Origin: Camelus bactrianus
Lineage: Eukaryota > Chordata > Mammalia > Artiodactyla > Camelidae
Assembly (NCBI RefSeq): GCF_048773025.1
Contig: NW_027413960.1
Coordinates: forward strand, 5,769,945 to 5,833,944
DNA: 64,000 nt
Reading direction: 5' to 3'
Position 1 is the first letter of the stretch. Each line of letters opens with the position of its first letter. The position numbers were made by a program, and so were the translations under genes. Below the pieces are notes generated by a model, which was not told the origin of the DNA, did no database searches, and was given only the letters and a program-made list of their open reading frames with translations. This document shows, piece by piece, positions 57,796 to 64,000 of this stretch.

Positions 57796-58600
57796 ATTCA
57801 TTTATGTGTTTTCTTTTTTACTTGAAGTATTGTTGATTTGCAGTGTCATATGGCATAGTGATTCAATTATAAATATGCATTCTTTTTCATTATAGGGAAT
57901 TATAAGATACTGAATGTAGTTCCCTGGGCTGTATATAGTAGGACCTTGCTGTTTATCTATTTTATGTATAGTAGTGTGTATCTACAAATCGTGAACTCCT
58001 AATTTATCCCTCCCCACCTTTCCCCCCCACCTTTCCCCTTTGGGAACCTTAAGTTCGTTCTCTTTGTCTGTGAGTCTATTTCTGTTTTGTAAATAAGTTC
58101 ATTTGTATCACTTTTTCTGGATTCCACATATAAGTGATATCATATAGTATTTTGCTTACTTTGGCTTACTTCACTTAGTATGACAGTTTCTTGCAAATGG
58201 CATTATTTTTTTCTTTTTTTATTGCTGAGTAGGATTCCATTGTATAAATACACCACAGTTTCCTTATCCAGTCATCTGTCAGTGGACATTTAGGTTGTTT
58301 CCATGTCTTGGCTATCGTAAATAGTGCTGCTGTGAACATTGGGGTACATGTATCTTTTCAGATTAGAGTTTTTTCCAGACATATGCTCAGGAGTGGGATT
58401 GCTAGATCGTATGGTAACTCTATTTTTATTTTTTTAAGTAATCTCCACACTGTTTTTCATAGTGGCTACACCAAACTGTATTCCCACCTACAGCATAAGG
58501 GGGTTCCCTTTTCTCCACACTCTCTTCAGCATTTCTCCTTTGTGAACTTTTAATCATGGTCATTCTGAATGGTGTGAGGTGATTCATTTGTGTGTTTTCT
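57796..58600 (-). mobile_element. L1 3' portion, antisense, with target-site duplication
   Basis: Antisense L1 ('TGAAGTATTGTTGATTTGCA' to 'TCTGAATGGTGTGAGGT'). It is flanked by ATTCATTTATGTGTTTTCT (57796-57814) and ATTCATTTGTGTGTTTTCT (58582-58600), a 19-bp duplication with one mismatch. It is a 5'-truncated insertion of moderate age. Confidence 0.9.
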
Positions 58601-58830
58601 GTTAGTGGCTTAAGTAGTAACTCTTAGAATGAAGCTGAAAAATACATAATATCAAATATAAACTCTAATTTTTTTTGACCAGTCTCTTAATTTTTGAGGG
58701 ACGGGATTGAAATAGATGTTGTCTATGGACATTTCCAGATCTGTGATGTTCGGTTAGAGTTGCCAGGAGCACTTACGTGTGAAGAGTCACCCTGAGCCTG
58801 AAGTGATGCCTCGTTTTGCCTCCAATGCAG

Positions 58831-58931
58831 CACTTTGTCCTACGGCAATAGCAGCTTGCACGTGGATGCCGCCTTCCAGCAGACCCTCTGGAGCGTGGCC
58901 CCCATCAGCTCAGGAAGCGAAGCAGCCCAAG
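58831..58931 (+). pseudogene. RYR2: RYR2-like exon (first of three), one base too long
   Basis: The acceptor CCAATGCAG and donor AAG/GTAAAG are intact. It encodes LSYGNSSLHV and VDAAFQQTLWSVAPISSG then SEAAQ, the N-terminal inositol-trisphosphate-receptor-like/MIR beta-trefoil region of the cardiac ryanodine receptor, the sarcoplasmic-reticulum calcium-release channel. RYR2 rather than RYR1 or RYR3 fits best (VDAAFQQTLW, not VDASFMQTLW). The ancestral exon should be 100 bp and start CAC TTG TCC (His-Leu-Ser). Here it is 101 bp, with CAC TTT GTC C, so an inserted T shifts the frame at its start. One further change, Gly to Ser in YGNSS, lies in a normally invariant stretch. Confidence 0.88.
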
Positions 58932-59609
58932 GTAAAGACACCACAGCAGTGAGGAGGCTGTTCCCTTGATGCAGAGTTGACAGTCATCCCTAATGATGAT
59001 AGGGATGATGATAACGAGCAAATGCATTAGAGCTCTTTGTGTCAAAGTAGCCTGTAACACAGATGCGTGACATTAAAGACTCATGTAAATTGTTACTTAA
59101 AAGTGAAGTTTGTGTTAAGATCTGTCCTTCCTTATTTTTACATTTCTGTTTATTTGTGTGTATTTTACACGTGAGCTTTCTAGGGGTTATTTTCTCCAAT
59201 GTTCTGGCCTCAGGATATTGCTCATTTAGGCTAATGTCGAGATGTCTCATCCTCCGGGGTGCGGGACTTAGACCTGGAGCACAGTAGTGCCTGCGCTTCA
59301 GGGTTTCCAGGGAAATAGCTCTGTTCTGATCATTCTCACTTAGATGGTCCAGAATTGAGCCTATCCAGGCTTGTCTGTTCAGTGGAGGGTCTTTTGAGGC
59401 TACAGTCATGGATTCTAGACTTGGGAGCCCAGGGCTCAGAGATAGAAGGCAGGTGGCAGCACCTGTGTCTGTGATTTTTCCCAGTTACCTAAGCCTCACT
59501 AGGCTTCTGGATCTTTGACTATGAAAATAGAAGGCTGAACCAGGTGATCTGTCCATCTGTCAGCATCTGACCATGACTGTTCCAGTGTGACTGGTTTCGA
59601 TCTTTCCAG
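58932..59609 (+). other. Intron between RYR2-like exons 1 and 2
   Basis: 678 bp. A diverged MIR-like segment lies at about 59430-59560. A 139-codon antisense frame at 58990-59409 has no recognisable domain. Confidence 0.6.
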
Positions 59610-59706
59610 GGTATCTCATCGGCAGTGACGTCCTCAGGTTGCTTCATGGACACATGGATGAGTGCCTCACTGTCCCCTCAGGAGTACATGGCGAAGAGCA
59701 GCGGAG
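59610..59706 (+). pseudogene. RYR2: RYR2-like exon (second of three)
   Basis: 97 bp between CTTTCCAG and GTTGGT. In phase with the previous exon end it encodes [25 protein letters not shown] and VHGEEQRR. In RYR2 of other vertebrates, as I know it, these read GYLIGGDV and SGEHGEEQRR, so two substitutions (Gly to Ser, Glu to Val) fall in a segment conserved across vertebrates. The reading frame is open. The donor GTTGGT is weaker than the usual GTAAGT. Confidence 0.88.
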
Positions 59707-60344
59707 GTTGGTACCTAAGCCCAGAGCCTGGAGCCTCGCACCTTCTTGCCTTGACACAGTTCCTTAAGTTCAGGATGTGTCTCGTCAGGCCATTTGCATA
59801 ATAGAAAGTGGGCCACTAACGTTATCTGTCTACTAAAGTGATCCATTTGCTGGCCTCCTCTGAAGTTTTTACTCATGTTATGTTTTGATTCCCTGTCAAT
59901 AGAATTGATGAAAATTTTTGTCCAATTAAAACATGGTAAGAAGCATTGAATGAAGTAAACTAAGTGGGAGGAGTGAAACATTCAGCTACTTAAAACCTCA
60001 TTAAATGTTCATTAGTTTCAATTAGTCTTCTTTCTGGAATGTTCAGTCTCATACTCAGTTTCAAAATCAGAGTTCTCAAATGGCCCAGAGGTTCAGGTCC
60101 TTTTTATGTTGTCTTCTATTTACTGACATAGAAGATAAAATTGACCACTGTCCCTAGTAGTTTATGTGATTTTAATTCCTCTCTCATGTTAATCTCATTT
60201 GGCATTGGACCAAGACTGCAGGGGTCTGGATCATGGGGGAAAGTGCACAAAGTGACTGAAAAAGAAGATAAGAAGAGATTTTTTCCCCCAGACTTAAAAG
60301 ACATTCTTATGGAGCAAATGGATGCCCATAGGGGGAGAAAAGAT

Positions 60345-60590
60345 CAAAAGAACTGCAGCCTAAGCCTCACACTTTATACAAACCCTAATTCAGATGGGTC
60401 ATTTGTGTAAATGTAAAACACAAAACTATAGAACATTTAGAAAAACTCTTGGAGATCACAGTTTTAAAACTTGACATAAAAAACATGTCCATGAAAGGAA
60501 AATATTGATAAGCTGGATCTCATCAAAATGAGAAAGTTTTGTTCTGTAAAAGCCCCTGTGAAGAGGATGAAGTGTGAGGCCCAGTGGAGA
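60345..60590 (+). mobile_element. Old L1 ORF2 3' fragment, sense
   Basis: 'TCACACTTTATACAAACCCT', 'TAAGCTGGATCTCATCAAAA' and 'GTTCTGTAAAAGCCCCTGTG' match the L1 ORF2 C-terminal coding region, heavily mutated. Confidence 0.7.
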
Positions 60591-61044
60591 GGGAGGCAGT
60601 GGGTCCTCGGGAAGTAAGCGGTACATGCACAAGCTTTGGTTTCCTTAAAGCAACCTTAAGGGATTGGTACAGAGACCAGTTTAGGTTTAAGTATGTACAT
60701 TACTTAGCATCACGTCTGGCATATTAACAGCCTGTTGTAATGAGAGCTTTGGAACTTGGGTGTGTGTGATGCACATCCAGAGAAGTTTCTCTTTGTGTGT
60801 GTGAGACTGTTCTGTTGATATTTATATTTTTCTGTCTCACCATTTAGCAGATTGTTATATTAAAACATTAAAATTAATGGGTTCTTACATTTCTTCTAAA
60901 TGTTTTAAATATCTGGAATAGAATTTAGAACTTCAAATAACCATATGCATGTGTTGAAATGTAATATATTAAACTACACCTGAACTCATAGCTGAGTGCT
61001 TCTGTGGACTGAAATTAGATGGGTAAGGTGAATGTGTTCACTGG

Positions 61045-61145
61045 AGGGAGGGGAGAGGGAGAGAAAGAGAGTGAGGGAGGGGGGAGGCAGGGAGGAAGAG
61101 GAGAGGGGAGGGAGAGAAGGCCAGGGGGAGGGAGAGGGAATGAAC
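61045..61145 (+). repeat. GA-rich low-complexity tract
   Basis: Almost pure purine (GGGAGGGGAGAGGGAGAGAA...). The Glu/Arg/Gly frame across it is an artefact. Confidence 0.9.
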
Positions 61146-61347
61146 GGGATTAGAGGGAATAAAAGAGGAGAGGATGTGTTTAAATCAAATGTGTATTCAG
61201 ATCACTGTTATTATTTTGCTACTTTTATTTCCAGATATATTCTCTCCTACCAAAAAGTATAGCTTTTACTGTTTATCCAAAGACTTCCCATTTGTTCCTC
61301 TCTTTAATTGGCTTGAATAAATAGAGTCCAAGAATGAAAAGTTAACA

Positions 61348-61382
61348 TTTTGTTTTGTTTTGTTTTGTTTTGTTTTGTTTTA
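61348..61382 (+). repeat. (TTTTG)n tract at a splice acceptor
   Basis: Six or seven TTTTG units ending in TTTTAACAG, so the repeat itself forms the polypyrimidine tract of the next RYR2-like exon. Confidence 0.95.
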
Positions 61383-61386
61383 ACAG

Positions 61387-61461
61387 AAGTGTTCACTACG
61401 AAGTTGGTGCTGTATCTGTTCACGCACGTGCCCTGTGGAGGCTGGAGACACTGAGGGTTGC
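61387..61461 (+). pseudogene. RYR2: RYR2-like exon (third of three)
   Basis: 75 bp, the expected size, between TTTTAACAG and GTAAGT. It encodes SVHYEV and GAVSVHARALWRLETLRVA. RYR2 elsewhere, as I know it, has TVHYEGGAVSVHARSLWRLE, so three substitutions are seen here (Thr to Ser, Gly to Val, Ser to Ala). The frame is open and the donor is strong. No later RYR2 exon follows in the remaining 2.5 kb, and no earlier exon precedes the first one in the window. Confidence 0.88.
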
Positions 61462-61574
61462 GTAAGTAGAGCTTGGTGCATCCCATGCTCTGAGGGTGCA
61501 AAGTGCTTCTGCTGCTCTTGTGCTTTTGTGTAAAATGGCCACGCTGATGGCCAGCTTAAAGACTTAAACATGTA

Positions 61575-62735
61575 GACAAGACACTATAAACCTTTTAGAA
61601 GAAAACATAGGCAAAACATTACCTGACATACACCTCAGCCATGTTTTCCTAGGGCAGTCTACCCACACATTAGAAATAAAAGCACAAATAAATGCACAAA
61701 TGGGACCTAACTGAACTTACGAGCTTTTGCACAGCAAAGGAAACAATAAGCAAAGTAAAACGACACCCTATGGAATGGGAGAAAATATCTGTAAATGATT
61801 TGACTGACAAAGGCTTAATTTACAGAAAATACAAATAGCTCATAAAATTTAATAACAAAAAAAAACCCAATCCAAAAATGGGCAGAAAACCTAAACAAGC
61901 ATTTCTCCAATGAAGGCTATAAATGGCCAATAGACACATAAAAAATGTTTAATATCACTAATTATCAGAGAAATGCAAATCAAAAGTACAATGAGGTATC
62001 AGCTCACACCAGTCAGAATGGCCATCACTCAAAAGTTCATGAATGATAAATGCTGGAGAGGGTGTGGAGTAAAGGGAACTCTCCTACACTGTTGGGGGTA
62101 TGTAGTTTGGTGTAGCCATTATGGAAAATAGTATGGAAATTCATCAGAAAACTAAAAATAGACTTACCCTATGATCCAGCAATCCCACTTCTGGATATGT
62201 ATCCGTAGGAAACTCCAGTGCGAAAAGATACCTGCATCCCAGTATTCATAGCACCACTATATACAAGAGTCAAGACATGGAAGCAAACTATAGAAGCAAC
62301 AGATGACTGGATAAAGAAGATGTGGCGTATTTCTACAATGGAATACTACTCTGCCATAAAAAGGGATAAAATAATGCCATTTGCAGCAACATGGATGGAC
62401 ATAGAGATCGTCATTCTAAGTGAAGTGAGCCATAAAGAGAAAGAAAAATACTGTATGATACTACTGATATGTGCAATGTTAAAAAAAAAGACACTAGGAA
62501 TTCATCTACAAAACAGAAAGAGACTTGCAGACTTAGTAAATAATTGTATGGTTGTATGGTCACCAGGGAAAGGAGGTGGGAAGGGATAAATTTGGGAGTT
62601 TTTATATATGGTGGCTAACATTTACACATGTTAACCACTATATATAAAAATAGATTAAAAAAATGCTTCTTATGTATAGCACAGAAACATATGTTCAGTA
62701 TCTGGTAGTAACCTGTAATGGAAAAGCTGCTACAA
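61575..62735 (+). mobile_element. L1 3' half, sense
   Basis: Sense L1 from 'CTTTTAGAAGAAAACATAGG' (ORF2 3' coding) through 'CCTATGATCCAGCAATCCCA' and 'TACAATGGAATACTACTCTG'. The frame at 62218-62589 contains the ORF2p-end-like MEYYSAIKRDKIMPF. It is interrupted elsewhere by stops. Confidence 0.88.
62599..62650. repeat. Near-perfect 23-bp inverted repeat in the L1
   Basis: Arms at 62599-62621 and 62628-62650 pair at 21 of 23 positions (TTTTTATATATGGTGGCTAA against TTAACCACTATATATAAAAA) with a 6-base loop. Other copies of this L1 family in the window have only one arm. Confidence 0.9.
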
Positions 62736-62789
62736 CCACCAACTGAGGAAGCAAGAAAAGAAAGGAGAGGTAGTTATTCCGGGCTAGAG

Positions 62790-63020
62790 CCCAGTCCTGG
62801 GAAAGTCCTTGACTGCTGCTGATGCTGCCCCCTCAATGCACTGCGCCCTCCTCCCAGGAGCAGGCTGACATGAAGACATGCATCCTGTGAACCTGGGGTA
62901 GCAGAGGCAGCCCCCAGGACAGGCCCTAGGACAGATGGGAGCTAGTCCACCTGCTGAGGGAGGGCAGCACCCCTCCCTGTAGCCGCCCTCTGCACGGTGC
63001 CTACCTCCCTGTGGCCTCTG
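62790..63020. repeat. Diverged copy of part of the 38-41 kb CpG unit
   Basis: CCTCCCAGGAGCAGGCTGAC occurs here at about 62850 and in units 1 and 2 (about 38674 and 40527). The flanks also align: GTAGCAGAGGCAGCCCCCAG here and GCAGCAGAGGCTGCCCCCCA there, and a short CTGCTGCTGATGCTG tract where the units have (GCT)n. Minus-strand translations share a CQPAPGR end. Overall similarity is moderate. Confidence 0.6.
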
Positions 63021-63029
63021 TAACATTGC

Positions 63030-63410
63030 TTTTGGTTTTGTTTTGACATAGGAAGAGCTAAGCGTCTCCCTTCTGGCTGTGGCTTCACACTTAGAACAGC
63101 AGTGCCTACCCCAAGATTATGCACAGAGTTAGTATAGTTACTAAAAGGGCTTCATTTTGTGCATCTCATCTTTAATCCATCTGGATTTTCCTCTCAATAC
63201 AAAAATGCGAATTCATGTAAAAAATAATTCACCAGTCCCTGCTTCAGATATGTAGGCAGACACAAAAAGCCACCTTTTGTATGAATTCTTTGATAGGGAA
63301 TCTCCAGGATGGGTGGAGAGAGAGAGAAAGAGAATGGGGATTAGGCCTTGTCTTGGGCTGGGGGAGGGAGGACATGGGTTGTGCTTTGGATACAAGCTTT
63401 TACGTTGAGG
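63030..63410. other. Unassigned sequence
   Basis: No exon or placed repeat. Confidence 0.35.
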
Positions 63411-63414
63411 AAGG

Positions 63415-63555
63415 AAGTAGTCTGAAACCAGACAGTGGTGTTGGTCTCACAGCATTGTAAATGCATTTAATGCTCTTGAATTGCACAATTTAAAATGGAA
63501 AAAGGCTGAACTTCATAATTGTAAACTTAAACCATAAAAATAGAATATACTGTAA
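63415..63555 (+). mobile_element. Old L1 3' end, sense
   Basis: 'GACAGTGGTGTTGGTCTCAC', 'TTGAATTGCACAATTTAAAA' and 'AACTTAAACCATAAAAATAG' match L1MB-type 3' UTR order. Confidence 0.65.
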
Positions 63556-63559
63556 AAGA

Positions 63560-64000
63560 AAATAAGAAATCTGACTCCATATTAGATATGCTCTTTTGGC
63601 TTAAACACTGCCTTGTTTTCTAGGCTTAGTCTTGCTAGCTCTGCACCTTTTGTAAAACAATGTTGCCTTTAGCCTGAAATAGACAGGAGAGCCTATTCTC
63701 AAGGCTCTGACCTTTAAGGATATTAACCCTTTTGCACTAACATAAAGACAACCATTTGCAGAATAGAAAATAACATTTATTTTGTTAGAGGTTTTACAGG
63801 GCCAGCATGACCTGACCAACGTGGACAGCTGCAGACCAAGTTAATGGCAGACTTAAGTCCTGGAGAACCATCTTCCCCAAGTCAGACTTCAGGCTCCTTT
63901 TCTAGTAAAAGGGGGAGGGGATGTGGTTGGTTGTTGCAAACTTTTTGGTGTAGGACTTTTCATGTTCTTGGAATCCTTTGCAGCTGTCCACATGGGTCAG
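63560..64000. other. Unassigned, possibly repetitive
   Basis: The texture (TCTTGCTAGCTCTGCACCTT, GCAGCTGTCCACATGGGTCA) suggests an LTR-like fossil running off the window end, but I cannot name a family. Confidence 0.3.

Larger units (their letters stand above)
59707..61386 (+). other. Intron between RYR2-like exons 2 and 3
   Basis: 1,680 bp holding an old L1 fragment (60345-60590), a purine-rich tract (61045-61145) and a (TTTTG)n tract that runs into the next acceptor. Confidence 0.6.

Noticed and set aside
63560-64000. Solo LTR at the window end
   Set aside because: Only an LTR-like texture is visible. No family could be named and the element would run off the window, so it is not called.

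Overview
The window is mammalian genomic DNA, almost certainly from a camelid. The main evidence is an immunoglobulin gamma constant gene at about 21.9-26.5 kb. Its hinge (LHSEDPSSQCPKCP) and CH2 ([20 protein letters not shown]) match what I recall of the short-hinge IgG2c class of llama and alpaca, one of the heavy-chain-only antibody classes. A fragment of the tRNA-derived camelid SINE near 35.9 kb and cetartiodactyl-type L1 elements fit the same assignment. Most of the rest is repeat: L1 in both orientations, MIR, L2, hAT-type DNA transposons and simple repeats. I found no gene that looks intact.

Layout. 0-18.9 kb: AT-rich, repeat-dense DNA with antisense L1 3' ends (some nested inside other repeats), MIR, L2, MER5A-like and MER20-like elements and one solo MaLR-type LTR. 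18.9-26.5 kb: a GC-rich immunoglobulin block. It holds a ~79-bp tandem array (about nine units), an AGCT-containing degenerate switch-like region, then CH1, hinge, CH2, CH3, the secreted poly(A) signal, M1, M2 and the membrane poly(A) signal, all in the + direction with IGHG-like exon sizes. The gene is broken in CH3 by an in-frame TAG and a one-base insertion. Its CH1 donor reads GC rather than GT. 26.5-28.8 kb: GC-rich unassigned sequence, a (CA)n tract and an old L1 end. 28.8-37.7 kb: AT-rich, gene-free DNA with a perfect 21-bp hairpin and a long (CTTT)n tract.

37.7-41.9 kb: a CpG-rich segment arranged as two ~1.87-kb units plus a third, partial promoter/first-exon copy. Each copy has a first-exon-like block with a splice donor, and copies two and three carry a perfect NRF1-type palindrome. 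A (GCT)n tract differs in length between units (13 and 8). A diverged relative of part of this unit reappears at about 62.8 kb. 42-45.5 kb: nested L1 pieces, including a 5'UTR+ORF1 element that runs straight into a poly(A) tail. 45.5-54.1 kb: old repeats and unassigned DNA. 54.2-55.0 kb: a second CpG island with a CCAAT box and a strong donor. 58.8-61.5 kb: three consecutive exons of a ryanodine receptor, closest to RYR2. They have preserved splice sites, but one extra base in the first exon and several substitutions in very conserved positions, so they look like an unprocessed duplicated fragment. The last 2.5 kb is L1 and unassigned sequence.

The genes do not form a pathway. The window reads as a mosaic: a recently disabled heavy-chain-antibody constant gene, a duplicated CpG-island promoter of unknown parent gene and orphan RYR2 exons. 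This suggests a segmentally duplicated region or an immunoglobulin locus edge. A misjoined assembly cannot be excluded from sequence alone.
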